A stretch of DNA of 64,000 bases from Gammaproteobacteria bacterium (GTDB lineage: Bacteria; Pseudomonadota; Gammaproteobacteria; Pseudomonadales; Pseudohongiellaceae), in assembly GCA_018661465.1 (NCBI GenBank), contig JABJIC010000027.1, forward strand, positions 21,694 through 85,693, given 5' to 3'. Within the stretch, counting starts at the first letter, position 1. Each line of letters starts with the position of its first letter. The position numbers and the translations under genes were made by a program. The notes beneath the pieces are model-generated. The model ran no database searches and was not told the origin of the DNA. It saw only the letters and a program-made list of their open reading frames with translations. Shown here in pieces: positions 8,436 through 16,787 of the stretch.

Positions 8436-9608
8436 CTATATCCCTTCAATCCAATCGGCCGGGTTTTCAGCCTGACCATGGACGCGAATCTCGAAGTAAA
8501 TACCTGCTCTACTACCTTCGCTGCCGGTGCTGGTGTGGCCTGATGTGGCAAGAATATCTCCAGCGCTAACCACATCTCCGGCGCTGCGGGACAATGCCTG
8601 ATTTGCGCCGTACAGACTCATAAAACCTTCACCATGGTCCACTATTATTAGCAGGCCAGATCCGCGAAGCCAGTTGGCGAAAACCACCCGGCCACCGTGA
8701 ATCGCCTGCACCGGGGTGCCTTCTTCGGCTCGCAGAACAATTCCCTGGCGGCGCAGATCACTGCTGCCAACTCTTTCGCCAAAGCGTTCAATCACAGGAC
8801 CGTCCAAAGGCAAAGATAATTTCCCTTTTTGCTCATTGAAATTCGTAGCAGTGGCGAGTTGTTCAACAGCGCGATTGATCTCCTCGATTAATTGTTGGAT
8901 TTCGGCTTGGTTAATTTCCAGTTGTTCCAGCTCGGCACGTTGAGAAGTGATGCTGTTTGTCAGATCTGTCAGAGCGATTTGTTTAAGAGTGTTCGCTTCC
9001 GTCAATGCTACGCTTTGGCGATCCAGTTCGATCTTTTGATCACTCAGGCTGGCAACTTCTATTTCAAGTTGGCGATTGGTGTCGGCGAGTTCTTCTATTA
9101 GTCTTTCGAATTCTTCAATTTGTTTCACTTGCGATTCGCTGAACACCCGATAGTAATGCAGCATTCGCGCGCTTTTCGAGAGATCTTCCTGATTAAGCAG
9201 CAGTTTTAGAAATCCTTGTTCTCCGGAAAGATACGCTCGGCGAATGAGGCTTCGTAAATTTTCTTCCTGTTCAGATTTTTCAGATTCAAATCGCATCTGC
9301 TCAGCATTGAGCGTGGCAATTTCCGATTCAGACTCAGTAATTGAATTCTCGGTGGCTGTAAGAGATTGATTCAAGGATGAGAATTCTAATTCAGCTTCTC
9401 GCAGGTTTTGTTCTTCTTCACTCTGTCGTCTATTGGCATTTTCAAGCCAGGATTGAATTTCATCGATGGCAGAAGATACTGCTTGCAAGTTCTGTTGCGC
9501 TTCTTGCTGTTGTGAAGTGCCCGATTGTTCTGCGGCAAGGCTGATATTGCCGACCAAAATAAAGAATAGGGAAAGTACAATATTTAGAGACAAATATTGT
9601 GAAGGCAT
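8436..9608 (-). CDS. envC: Murein hydrolase activator EnvC
   Basis: EnvC is a periplasmic coiled-coil protein that activates amidases at the division site. After a signal peptide (MPSQYLSLNIVLSLFF..., cleavage near SLAA) there is a long coiled coil rich in Glu, Gln and Leu (about 25-240), then a C-terminal LytM-like domain. The LytM metal site is degenerate: the usual HxH motif reads YFEIRV, as expected for an activator rather than a peptidase. Start chosen at the ATG at 9608. An upstream GTG at 9647 would lie before the predicted transcription start and would spoil the signal peptide. 390 residues. Confidence 0.9.
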   Translation of the reverse strand: MPSQYLSLNIVLSLFFILVGNISLAAEQSGTSQQQEAQQNLQAVSSAIDEIQSWLENANRRQSEEEQNLREAELEFSSLNQSLTATENSITESESEIATLNAEQMRFESEKSEQEENLRSLIRRAYLSGEQGFLKLLLNQEDLSKSARMLHYYRVFSESQVKQIEEFERLIEELADTNRQLEIEVASLSDQKIELDRQSVALTEANTLKQIALTDLTNSITSQRAELEQLEINQAEIQQLIEEINRAVEQLATATNFNEQKGKLSLPLDGPVIERFGERVGSSDLRRQGIVLRAEEGTPVQAIHGGRVVFANWLRGSGLLIIVDHGEGFMSLYGANQALSRSAGDVVSAGDILATSGHTSTGSEGSRAGIYFEIRVHGQAENPADWIEGI

Positions 9609-9649
9609 TCGTATGCGTACAGATAATTCAAATAAAGAGTTTGGCACTA

Positions 9650-9678
9650 ATTATACCTGACCCCTTTAGTGATGTTAG
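9650..9678 (-). promoter_or_regulatory. Candidate sigma-70 promoter of envC-ctp
   Basis: On the minus strand CTAACA (9673-9678) and TATAAT (9650-9655) are separated by 17 bp. The predicted transcription start near 9643 is downstream of the GTG at 9647 and upstream of the ATG at 9608, which supports the shorter envC reading frame. It lies in the short gap after gpmI. Confidence 0.5.
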
Positions 9679-9693
9679 ACAAGGTATAAGAAA

Positions 9694-11232
9694 CTATGTG
9701 AGCAAATCCTGTCCGCTCATTTCTGCAGGTACGGGAATATCCAGAAGAGAAAGCAGAGTAGGTGATAGGTCGCACAGGCTTCCCTGGTTGGAGAAACTCT
9801 TGCCAGTTTGGCCAACATAAACCAGTGGCACAGGCCCGTTGGTGTGTGAGGTTAAAGGCTGCCCCGTGTCTGAATCCAGCATCTGCTCTACGTTTCCGTG
9901 ATCGGCAGTAATCAACAGTTCGCCGTCGACCTCTTCAATGGCAGCAACGATTCTGCCCAAACATTTATCTACAGCTTCAACGGCCTTCACAGAAGCGTCG
10001 AAGTCTCCAGTGTGTCCAACCATATCTCCGTTAGCATAATTACAGATGATGGCATCGTATTTGCCGGAGCGGATTGCAGCTACCAATTTATCCGTGACTT
10101 CAAAAGCGGACATCTCAGGCTTTAAGTCGTAAGTCTTAACATCGGGCGAAGGAATAAGTTCGCGGTCTTCGTTTTCAAAAGCTTGTTCACGGCCTCCGTT
10201 AAAGAAAAAAGTCACGTGGGCATATTTTTCTGTTTCCGCGATGCGCAGTTGTGTCTTATTTTCTTTTGCCAAATATTCGCCAAGAACATTATTTAATTCC
10301 TGCGGCGGATAGGCGCAGGACGCGTCAATGTCAGCGGCATATTCCGTCAGCATGACGAATTCGCCAAGTAAAGGTCTGGCTGCTCGGTCAAAGCCATCGA
10401 AATCATCATCGACAAATGCTCTTGTAATTTCCCTGGCACGGTCGGCTCGAAAATTCATAAACACGACAACGTCGCCATCGTCGACGATTCCGCCTTTAGC
10501 CTCTTCGTCGCCGATCAAACTGGCTTGAACAAATTCGTCGTCTTCGCCGCGGTCATAGGCGGCGTGTAATGCGTCTGCTGCAGACTTGTATTTGAATTCG
10601 GCTTTGCCTTCAGTCAACAGTTCAAACGCAGGCTCAACTCTGTCCCATCTGTTGTCTCTGTCCATGGCATAGAAACGGCCACATAGTGATGCAACTCGCC
10701 CCTTGCCGGATTCCAACAAAGCACTCTCGGCTTTATTGAGTGATTCCAATGCGCTTCTGGGAGCAGTGTCTCGACCATCAAGAAAAGCATGTAGGAATAT
10801 TTGAGGTGCGCCTCGTTGAGTGGCTAATTCGATCATCGCCATGATCTGGTCTTCGTGACTGTGAATTCCGCCGGGAGAGAGCAGGCCAAAAATATGCAGA
10901 GCAGTTTCGGATTGGGCAGCTTTATCTACGGCATCGCAGAGCGTTTTATTGCTGAAGAATCCACCGTCTTTAATGTCTTTATCGATACGGGTCAGACTCT
11001 GATAAACCACTCTTCCAGCGCCCAGGTTCATATGACCCACTTCTGAATTACCCATTTGTCCTTCGGGTAAACCAACGGCCTTTCCAGAGGTCTCAATTAA
11101 GGTGTGCGGCCGTTCTTCCCACAGCTTGTCCCATACCGGACTATTTGCACTGTGTATGGCGTTGCTGGCTGTTTCCTGACGATATCCCCAGCCATCCAGA
11201 ATCAGGAGAAGGGCGGTTTTTCTGTTACTCAT
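9694..11232 (-). CDS. gpmI: 2,3-bisphosphoglycerate-independent phosphoglycerate mutase
   Basis: GpmI interconverts 3- and 2-phosphoglycerate in glycolysis using two Mn ions. The N-terminal [10 protein letters not shown] holds a metal-binding Asp13. The phosphoserine is Ser63 in [11 protein letters not shown], and [10 protein letters not shown] near the C-terminus gives further metal ligands. I start at the ATG at 11232 ([14 protein letters not shown]), the family start, giving 512 residues. The frame is open further upstream but that extension is not protein-like. It lies divergently from the rhodanese gene, as in many gammaproteobacteria. Confidence 0.97.
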   Translation of the reverse strand: MSNRKTALLLILDGWGYRQETASNAIHSANSPVWDKLWEERPHTLIETSGKAVGLPEGQMGNSEVGHMNLGAGRVVYQSLTRIDKDIKDGGFFSNKTLCDAVDKAAQSETALHIFGLLSPGGIHSHEDQIMAMIELATQRGAPQIFLHAFLDGRDTAPRSALESLNKAESALLESGKGRVASLCGRFYAMDRDNRWDRVEPAFELLTEGKAEFKYKSAADALHAAYDRGEDDEFVQASLIGDEEAKGGIVDDGDVVVFMNFRADRAREITRAFVDDDFDGFDRAARPLLGEFVMLTEYAADIDASCAYPPQELNNVLGEYLAKENKTQLRIAETEKYAHVTFFFNGGREQAFENEDRELIPSPDVKTYDLKPEMSAFEVTDKLVAAIRSGKYDAIICNYANGDMVGHTGDFDASVKAVEAVDKCLGRIVAAIEEVDGELLITADHGNVEQMLDSDTGQPLTSHTNGPVPLVYVGQTGKSFSNQGSLCDLSPTLLSLLDIPVPAEMSGQDLLT

Positions 11233-11379
11233 AAGAGGGGGTCTTATCCTGTGACATTGTGATGAACTCTTTGATTGATCAGTGACCTGCGAATCGCCGG
11301 CTATTATCCTTGAATAGGGTGATATTGGCGAGAGAGAATTCTTGCTGTCAGTGCGCTGAGAACTTCTTAAACAGTGGGC

Positions 11380-11404
11380 AGGCGTGTATACTGCACGCCT
11401 TTTT
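11380..11404 (+). promoter_or_regulatory. Palindromic -10 region ahead of the rhodanese gene
   Basis: AGGCGTG (11380-11386) and CACGCCT (11394-11400) flank TATACTG, followed by T's. The centre TGTATACT resembles a -10 element followed by a GC-rich stretch. No good -35 is seen (TTCTTA at 11364 is weak). It could act as a promoter or, as RNA, as a weak hairpin with a short T-run. Confidence 0.35.
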
Positions 11405-11454
11405 GTAAGGACCCCCAAAAGGGGGACAGAAAGAAGAAGTTAGAAATAGGGACT

Positions 11455-11880
11455 ATGAGCAGTATGGCGCAATTCATTGAATTTTTGACTAATCATCTGG
11501 GGCTTTCGGCCATGTGGGTGATTTCCGTTGGAGCCATAATTTTCTATCATCAGCGCACGGGAAGTAAGGCTGTCGGCCCTCAACAGGCTGTAATGCTGAT
11601 AAACCGCCAGGATGCGGTGGTTGTAGACATTAGAGAGAAGAAGGATTTCGAGGCGGGCCACATCGTGGACGCCATTAATATCCCTCTGGCAAAATTAGAC
11701 CAACGCCTTACAGAATTAAAGAAGCACAAGGAAAAGCCAGTTATAGTAGTTTGCAAATTAGGTCAGCACTCCGGAGAAGCAGCGAAGAAGCTTCAGGAAG
11801 CGGGCCATATCGAAGTATTTAAACTGGCGGGCGGCGTAACCGAATGGAAGGCGCAGTCACTTCCGCTGATCCAGAAATAG
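11455..11880 (+). CDS. Membrane-anchored rhodanese-like protein (YibN type)
   Basis: A single rhodanese domain follows one N-terminal membrane segment (about residues 17-31, LSAMWVISVGAIIFY). The active-site loop is VVCKLGQHSGEAA with Cys100, so persulfide chemistry is possible. Start placed at ATG 11455 (MSSMAQFIEFL), giving 141 residues and a plausible membrane anchor. An upstream in-frame extension is Lys-rich and unlike the family. The gpmI / yibN / secB neighbourhood is conserved in gammaproteobacteria, but the glutaredoxin gene grxC usually found between yibN and secB is missing. Its physiological sulfur acceptor is unknown. Confidence 0.85.
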   Translation: MSSMAQFIEFLTNHLGLSAMWVISVGAIIFYHQRTGSKAVGPQQAVMLINRQDAVVVDIREKKDFEAGHIVDAINIPLAKLDQRLTELKKHKEKPVIVVCKLGQHSGEAAKKLQEAGHIEVFKLAGGVTEWKAQSLPLIQK

Positions 11881-11910
11881 CCAACTCACAATATTGAAAT
11901 AGGATTTATC

Positions 11911-12453
11911 ATGGCAGAGAACGAAGAGAACAATCAGGCAGCCCCGGCGGCGCCAGGAACAGAACAGCCACAGGGCCCACAATTTGCGCTTCAGCGTATT
12001 TATCTGAAGGATTCATCGTTTGAGTCTCCTCGCAGCCCTGCTGTGTTTCAGTCTCAATGGACACCAAAGATCAATTTCGACATCAAGACTCGCAGCAACA
12101 AGGTGAATGACGATGTCTATGAAGTGGTTCTGATTCTGACTGTTGAAGCCCAGCTCGATGAGCAACCTGCTTTTCTTGTGGAAGTTCACCAGGCCGGTAT
12201 TTTTACGGCGAAGGACTTCGATGATGCTCAGCTTGAGCAACTGCTAGCTACTATGTGTCCTAATATTCTTTTTCCTTATGCCCGTGAAGCGGTAGACGCA
12301 GCGGTAGTTAAAGGTTCATTCCCAGCTTTGATGTTGTCGCCGATCAATTTTGACGCGCTTTATACGCAACAGAAAGAAGCAGCTGCTCAACAGGCAGCAG
12401 CAGGGAATGGTTCCGCAGCTGAAGAAGCACCCGCTCCAGAAGCCGCCAACTAA
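11911..12453 (+). CDS. secB: Protein-export chaperone SecB
   Basis: SecB binds unfolded preproteins and hands them to SecA. The 180-residue protein contains the conserved core FALQRIYLKDSSFESP (about 27-42), the P-Q-W-TPKINFDI segment, and FPYAREAVDAAV near 130. Both ends are extended by Ala/Pro/Glu-rich low-complexity sequence, which makes it longer than the E. coli protein (155). It follows the rhodanese gene by 30 bp on the plus strand and converges on trmL with a gap of only 6 bases. Confidence 0.96.
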   Translation: MAENEENNQAAPAAPGTEQPQGPQFALQRIYLKDSSFESPRSPAVFQSQWTPKINFDIKTRSNKVNDDVYEVVLILTVEAQLDEQPAFLVEVHQAGIFTAKDFDDAQLEQLLATMCPNILFPYAREAVDAAVVKGSFPALMLSPINFDALYTQQKEAAAQQAAAGNGSAAEEAPAPEAAN

Positions 12454-12459
12454 GACCAG

Positions 12460-12924
12460 CTATTGTCCACCTATGAAGCCTTGCTGACGCCAGGCTTCAT
12501 AGACAATGACAGCCGCAGCGTTGGAGAGATTCAAACTGCGGCTTTCAGCTAACATCGGAATTCTCAGCAAATACTCTTCCCCAAGCTCTTCTCTTATAGG
12601 CTCTGGTAATCCCCGGGTTTCAGGCCCGAATACCACATAATCTCCATCTTCGAAGCTCTGCTGGGAATAATTATTCTCCCCTTTCGTACTAATACCGAAG
12701 ACTCGGCCTGGCTTTTTTTGGGAAATAAAGGAATTCCAGTCGTCATATTGATGAATGCCGGCATATTCGTGGTAATCCAACCCAGCCCTGCGCATCTTTT
12801 TGTCATCCAGGTCAAAACCGTAGGGTTTGATCAGGTGAAGAGTCGCTCCGGTATTAGCCGCCAAACGAATGATATTTCCCGTATTTGGGGGGATTTCTGG
12901 TTCAAAAAGCACAATATTGATCAA
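12460..12924 (-). CDS. trmL: tRNA (cytidine/uridine-34-2'-O)-methyltransferase TrmL
   Basis: A 154-residue SPOUT-family methyltransferase that 2'-O-methylates the wobble base of leucine tRNAs. The three family motifs are visible: PEIPPNTGNIIRLAANTG (about 9-26), FGPETRGLP (about 98-106) and LNLSNAAAVIVYEAWRQ (about 131-147), which form the knotted SAM-binding site. It converges with secB. It may well act on the tRNA-Leu(GAG) encoded at the end of this window, though that is inference. Confidence 0.94.
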   Translation of the reverse strand: MINIVLFEPEIPPNTGNIIRLAANTGATLHLIKPYGFDLDDKKMRRAGLDYHEYAGIHQYDDWNSFISQKKPGRVFGISTKGENNYSQQSFEDGDYVVFGPETRGLPEPIREELGEEYLLRIPMLAESRSLNLSNAAAVIVYEAWRQQGFIGGQ

Positions 12925-13309
12925 TTTTTAACCACTTTTGAGGTTTGAGTGTAATTCAGCAGTAAACCTGATGGGTCAGCAGTGGCTGCGTTCGCCTGCT
13001 GATTTCTTCCCAGATTTACCCCCGAGATTTGTGACACTGCATCCGCACTTTAATTGCCACATCCATACTTACCCTAGTTTATCCCTTTGAAAGGTAAGTT
13101 TTGTTTTAGAATTTAAGACCTTAAACGATATTCCTTTAGGGCTACCTTTAGTTTCGCTTGCTGCTGTGCGCGCGACTCAGGATTTTGCTCCCCCTGAAAA
13201 ACCTCAGAGGGTCAATTTTAAGGAAATCTCAGCCATTTGGCTGGGAGTTTGAATCAAGACACTTTTATAGCAATGACGCTTTAAAAGACGAAATAGGGAG
13301 CAGGCGATA
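12925..13309. other. 385-bp spacer between trmL and the mshI-like gene
   Basis: This divergent spacer must carry the promoters of trmL and of the pilus-fragment operon. I see a hairpin CTCAGCC/GGCTGGGAG around 13229-13251 and an AGGGAGC ribosome site just before the 13310 ATG. There is no convincing -35/-10 pair. I looked for a GEMM-type c-di-GMP riboswitch, which would make sense ahead of pilus genes, and did not find its conserved core. Confidence 0.4.
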
Positions 13310-14308
13310 ATGCCGCTTTTTAGAAAAAAAGCAAAATCCATTAGCCGGGTCGGACTGAGCGTGAGTTCGGATCATCTGGTGCTTGCCCATATGGAAGAAA
13401 GAGGCGAGCGGCCATTTCTCATGCATTGTCCCCGAATAGCCCTGGAATCAGAGAAAGACGCAGCGCAAGCACTGGCAAAGGTAGTTAAGGATCTTGAGCT
13501 GCAAGATACCCAGTGCAGCTATGTGCTGAATCGAAAAGATTACAACCTGCATCTGGTGGAAGCGCCAGAAGTAGAAGAGGCTGAATTGAGGGCCGCGGTA
13601 CGTTGGAAAATCAAAGACCTTTTGGATATGAAAGTGGAAGACGCGGCTATCGATGTGTTTCCAGTGCCTGATGATGCCTACCGTGGGCGCAAAATGGTCT
13701 ATGTGGTGGCAGCACTAAAATCAAGAATTCAATCCATAGTAGATATGGTAACGGAGAGCGGTCTTACCCTGGCTGTAATCGACATTCCGGAACTTGCCAT
13801 GCAGAACCTGACTCGCAGATTCGTTGATGACGCTCATGGAGTGGCTTTCATGGATCTTAGAAAAAATGGCAGCACCATGAATATTAGCCGAGAGGGTCAG
13901 ATGTATTTGACCCGGCGCATAAATACACAGATGGAGCCGGACGCAATGCAGTCTATGGAATGGGCTGGCCTAAGAGATCGTCTGGTGCTGGAGATTCAGC
14001 GATCGCTGGATTACTTCGAAAGCCAGATGAGTCAGGGTCAAGTTTCTCAGATTGTTTTAGCGCAACGGCAAAAGGACAGCGCAGCAATGGTTGCTGCTCT
14101 CGATGAATCTTTGTCCGCCAAGGTGTCCGTGCTGGACCTTGCGCAAAGCATTGGAAGCGATATTGAACTGACACCGGAATTACAGCAGATCGCAATGGCT
14201 GCAATCGGTGCAACCTTACGTGGAGAGAAAAAGAAAGTTGCGCATGTGCCTGACCCTGAACCAGAAGGGAAGCCGATCGAGCTAACTGCTAAAGGCAGGG
14301 CGGCCTGA
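13310..14308 (+). CDS. MSHA biogenesis protein MshI-like (PilM-type actin fold)
   Basis: The 332-residue protein looks like the MshI branch of the PilM family. It begins FRKKAKSISRVGLSVSSDHLVLA, has the YVLNRKDYNLHLVEAPEVEEAELRAAVRWKIKDL stretch in segments around 65-100, and ends in a disordered Lys/Glu-rich tail. MshI is a cytosolic inner-membrane-platform component of the mannose-sensitive haemagglutinin type IV pilus. A good AGGGAGC ribosome site precedes the ATG. It overlaps the next gene by TGATG. No other msh genes (E, G, L, M, pilins) occur nearby, so it is unlikely to serve a complete pilus from this locus. Confidence 0.75.
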   Translation: MPLFRKKAKSISRVGLSVSSDHLVLAHMEERGERPFLMHCPRIALESEKDAAQALAKVVKDLELQDTQCSYVLNRKDYNLHLVEAPEVEEAELRAAVRWKIKDLLDMKVEDAAIDVFPVPDDAYRGRKMVYVVAALKSRIQSIVDMVTESGLTLAVIDIPELAMQNLTRRFVDDAHGVAFMDLRKNGSTMNISREGQMYLTRRINTQMEPDAMQSMEWAGLRDRLVLEIQRSLDYFESQMSQGQVSQIVLAQRQKDSAAMVAALDESLSAKVSVLDLAQSIGSDIELTPELQQIAMAAIGATLRGEKKKVAHVPDPEPEGKPIELTAKGRAA

Positions 14309-14901
14309 TGAAGCAACAAGTAAACCTGTATTTGCCAGAATTTAAGGTCAAGAAAGATATCTTGACTGTGGTTCTTATGATGCAGATTTTCGGCGGCGTG
14401 ATCGGCCTTATGATTCTAGTGTCTGCCTTCCAGTTTTTTTCAAGTTGGCGATCTGGCGCAGAACTTGAAGATTTGCGAGCAGTGTTGGCGGAAGAGACGC
14501 AAAAGACAAATGAACTAGATGGAATTCTAGCGCGCAGATCACAGAATAGTGAACTGACTAGCCGTCTGGATGCGGCGGAGAGTCGGTTAGAGTCGGATAG
14601 ACAGATCAGAAATTTTCTGAGTGAAACTCAGTTAGGCAACGTTGTCGGGTTTTCGGAATATTTTAAGGATTTGTCTCGCGCCTCTCTAGATGGTCTAAGC
14701 ATAAGTGAGTTTAGACTAAGCAATGGCGGGCGAGACGTGGAAGTAACTGGTCAGGTTCTGGACTCTGCCTTAGTGCCGAGGTTCGTTGGGAATCTTGAGA
14801 GCGGAATCAGTTCGATAAAAGACAAACACTTTAGCCCATCTATAACACGAACAGATGTTGAAGAGCAGTATTTTACTTTTCAATTGAGTACGGTGAAATG
14901 A
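14308..14901 (+). CDS. PilN-like inner-membrane pilus assembly protein
   Basis: The 197 residues have a short cytosolic N-terminus (MKQQVNLYLPEFKVKKD), which is the PilN-type motif that docks onto PilM/MshI. A membrane segment (about 18-45) and a coiled-coil plus ferredoxin-like periplasmic region follow. It is the second gene in an overlapping set: its ATG overlaps the stop of the mshI-like gene and its TGA overlaps the start of the next. In complete MSHA loci a PilN-like gene occupies exactly this place. The protein itself looks intact. Confidence 0.7.
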   Translation: MKQQVNLYLPEFKVKKDILTVVLMMQIFGGVIGLMILVSAFQFFSSWRSGAELEDLRAVLAEETQKTNELDGILARRSQNSELTSRLDAAESRLESDRQIRNFLSETQLGNVVGFSEYFKDLSRASLDGLSISEFRLSNGGRDVEVTGQVLDSALVPRFVGNLESGISSIKDKHFSPSITRTDVEEQYFTFQLSTVK

Positions 14902-15290
14902 AAGAACGTATTGAACAGCAATTAGCGCCGCTAATTAAAAACATAGAAGCCAGATCTCAATCTGAAAAGATAATTGTCATGGCGTTGCTTGCTGTGGGCC
15001 TCGTGTTAGCTTATCTCTCGATTTTTTACGATCCCTTAAGTGCTCGAGTTGATCAGGCTCGTCGTCAAATAAGTTCTACCGAAGCTCAGATTGCGAATCA
15101 GCAAGTCAATTATTTAGAAATGATGGCGGCTAGCCAGGAAGACCCAAACAAATTTGCAAATGATCGCCTGGTGGTAATAAGTCGCGAGCAGAGAGTATTG
15201 GATCAGGAAATAGCGAATCTTGCCGGTGACTTGGTTACACCGAATCAACTGACTCAGCAGCCTTCTCGCTTTCTTCTCCCAGCTCCTTAA
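14898..15290 (+). pseudogene. MshJ-like protein cut short at the ntrC junction
   Basis: The first 115 or so residues have the MshJ/PilO plan: cytosolic N-terminus, membrane segment (about 25-44, IIVMALLAVGLVLAYLSIFY), coiled coil, then EIANLAGDLVTPNQLTQ, which resembles the point where the MshJ C-terminal domain begins. Full-length relatives are about 200 residues or more; here the frame ends at 130. Its last 18 codons overlap the 3' end of ntrC on the other strand. The rest of the MSHA operon is absent. I infer a deletion or rearrangement with its breakpoint near 15240-15290. Translation start overlaps the previous stop (ATGA). Confidence 0.65.
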
Positions 15291-16683
15291 TCTTACGAGT
15301 CAGAGTATTCCTTCCCCAACCCAGCAGGTTTGCGGCATCGCGCCTTCTACCAGCAGTGTGCTTGAGCGCTATATCAATCATGGTTCGCTCAAACATAGGA
15401 GTAGCGTCATTAAGAATGCCGGTATTACCAAGGCTGAGCTGTTGATCAGCCCAAACTTGCAGCGCGTCTGTCCAGCTTCCTGTAGTGCCTCGAGTGACAG
15501 TGCCTTTTGTAGCTTCCTGCTGAGAGAATTCCGGTGGAAGATCATCAAGATGAACCTCTCTGCTGGATGCCATGACTGTTACCCAGCGACAGAAGTTTTC
15601 CAGCTGTCGAACATTGCCAGGCCAATCTAAATCCATTAGATACTGTTCGGTTTCAGGGCGGAGTACCTTTGGTTCAACTTCCAACTCCTTCGCAGCGGAG
15701 CTAAGAAAATGAGCAGCAAGTCGAGATATATCTTCACGGCGATCACTCAGTCGTGGAATACGTATGCGTATAACATTGAGTCGATGGAATAAGTCTTCAC
15801 GAAACTCATGACTCTCCACCAGACTTTCAAGGTCTTGGTGAGTAGCAGCGATTATTCTGACATCGACTTTTATCGAGGTATGTCCGCCGACTCTGTAAAA
15901 CTCTCCATCGGACAACACTCTCAACAGTCGTGTTTGTGTTTCTGCGGGCATGTCTCCAATCTCATCGAGGAAGAGGGTGCCGCCGTTAGCTTGTTCAAAA
16001 CGACCAGTACGCTGTTGACTGGCTCCTGTGAATGCGCCTTTCTCGTGACCGAAGAGTTCGGACTCGATTAATTCCTTGGGTATGGCGGCTACGTTCAACG
16101 GTATGAATGGTTTTTCGCGTCTCGGGCTGTGTCTGTGTAGCGCATGGGCTACCAGTTCTTTACCAGTGCCTGACTCACCGTTGATCAGAACAGAAATATT
16201 CGACTGTGACAGACGACCGATGGCTCTGAATACCTCTTGCATCGCTGGAGCTTCGCCGATGATTTCTTGGCTCTCCTGTGGTGGAATTTCCTCAACGTCT
16301 GTCTCCTGCTCCTTGGAATGCTCAAGAGCGCGCTGAGTCATTGCTATCGCGTCATCGATATCAAAAGGTTTGGGCAGGTATTCAAAGGCGCCACGGCTAT
16401 AGGAAGAAACCGCCGATTCAAGATCGGAATGGGCGGTCATGATAATTACCGGAAGTTGGGGGTGACGTTCCTGTATGGTGGACAGCAGTTCGAGGCCGGA
16501 GATGCCAGGCATGCGAATGTCACTGATAATCGCATCGGGGTGTTCGGTTTCGAGACGGTGTAGGAGATCATCGCCGTTTTCGAAAGACTGGGTGCTTAGC
16601 CCTGTTTTACCGAGGGATTTCTCCAGCACCCATCGAATCGAACGATCATCGTCGAGAATCCAGACTGAATTACCAGTATTCAT
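15235..16683 (-). CDS. ntrC: Nitrogen regulation response regulator NtrC
   Basis: NtrC activates sigma-54 promoters when phosphorylated. The receiver domain (1-120) has the acidic pair at 11-12 and phospho-acceptor Asp55 in AIISDIRMPG. The central AAA+ domain has GESGTGKE (Walker A) and the sigma-54-contact loop HEKGAFTGA. A Fis-type helix-turn-helix ends the protein (LGWGRNTLTRKIKELG). Beyond that usual end there is a 13-residue tail (EESEKAAESVDSV) encoded opposite the truncated mshJ-like gene, so the tail may derive from the junction. 482 residues. NtrC sites occur ahead of ntrB and of the glutamine synthetase. Confidence 0.97.
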   Translation of the reverse strand: MNTGNSVWILDDDRSIRWVLEKSLGKTGLSTQSFENGDDLLHRLETEHPDAIISDIRMPGISGLELLSTIQERHPQLPVIIMTAHSDLESAVSSYSRGAFEYLPKPFDIDDAIAMTQRALEHSKEQETDVEEIPPQESQEIIGEAPAMQEVFRAIGRLSQSNISVLINGESGTGKELVAHALHRHSPRREKPFIPLNVAAIPKELIESELFGHEKGAFTGASQQRTGRFEQANGGTLFLDEIGDMPAETQTRLLRVLSDGEFYRVGGHTSIKVDVRIIAATHQDLESLVESHEFREDLFHRLNVIRIRIPRLSDRREDISRLAAHFLSSAAKELEVEPKVLRPETEQYLMDLDWPGNVRQLENFCRWVTVMASSREVHLDDLPPEFSQQEATKGTVTRGTTGSWTDALQVWADQQLSLGNTGILNDATPMFERTMIDIALKHTAGRRRDAANLLGWGRNTLTRKIKELGEESEKAAESVDSV

Positions 16684-16709
16684 TTTGTTACCCTTTTATA
16701 AAACTGTTG

Positions 16710-16728
16710 TACCGAATTCAATTCGGTA
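16710..16728. promoter_or_regulatory. Perfect inverted repeat between ntrB and ntrC
   Basis: TACCGAATT and AATTCGGTA form 9-bp arms around a single central base. It lies 27-45 bases upstream of the ntrC start. It is too tight to form an RNA hairpin loop and more like a dimeric protein binding site. I do not recognise the binder. Confidence 0.5.
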
Positions 16729-16735
16729 TTTGCAT

Positions 16736-16787
16736 AGTTTAATAGTGCAGTTTGATCAACTAGTTCAATCAATCAATTTAATTTTAT
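16736..16787 (+). repeat. Degenerate 13-bp tandem repeat at the ntrB 3' end
   Basis: Four units spaced exactly 13 bp begin at 16736 (AGTTTAATAGTGC), 16749 (AGTTTGATCAACT), 16762 (AGTTCAATCAATC) and 16775 (AATTTAATTTTAT). The last one covers the ntrB stop codon region. Together with the inverted repeat at 16710 they make up most of the ntrB-ntrC spacer. Confidence 0.5.

Noticed and set aside
12925..13309. c-di-GMP (GEMM) riboswitch ahead of the MSHA-like genes
   Set aside because: Such riboswitches often precede pilus genes, but the conserved core (the ACGCA-AAGC type junction and tetraloop) is not present in this spacer.
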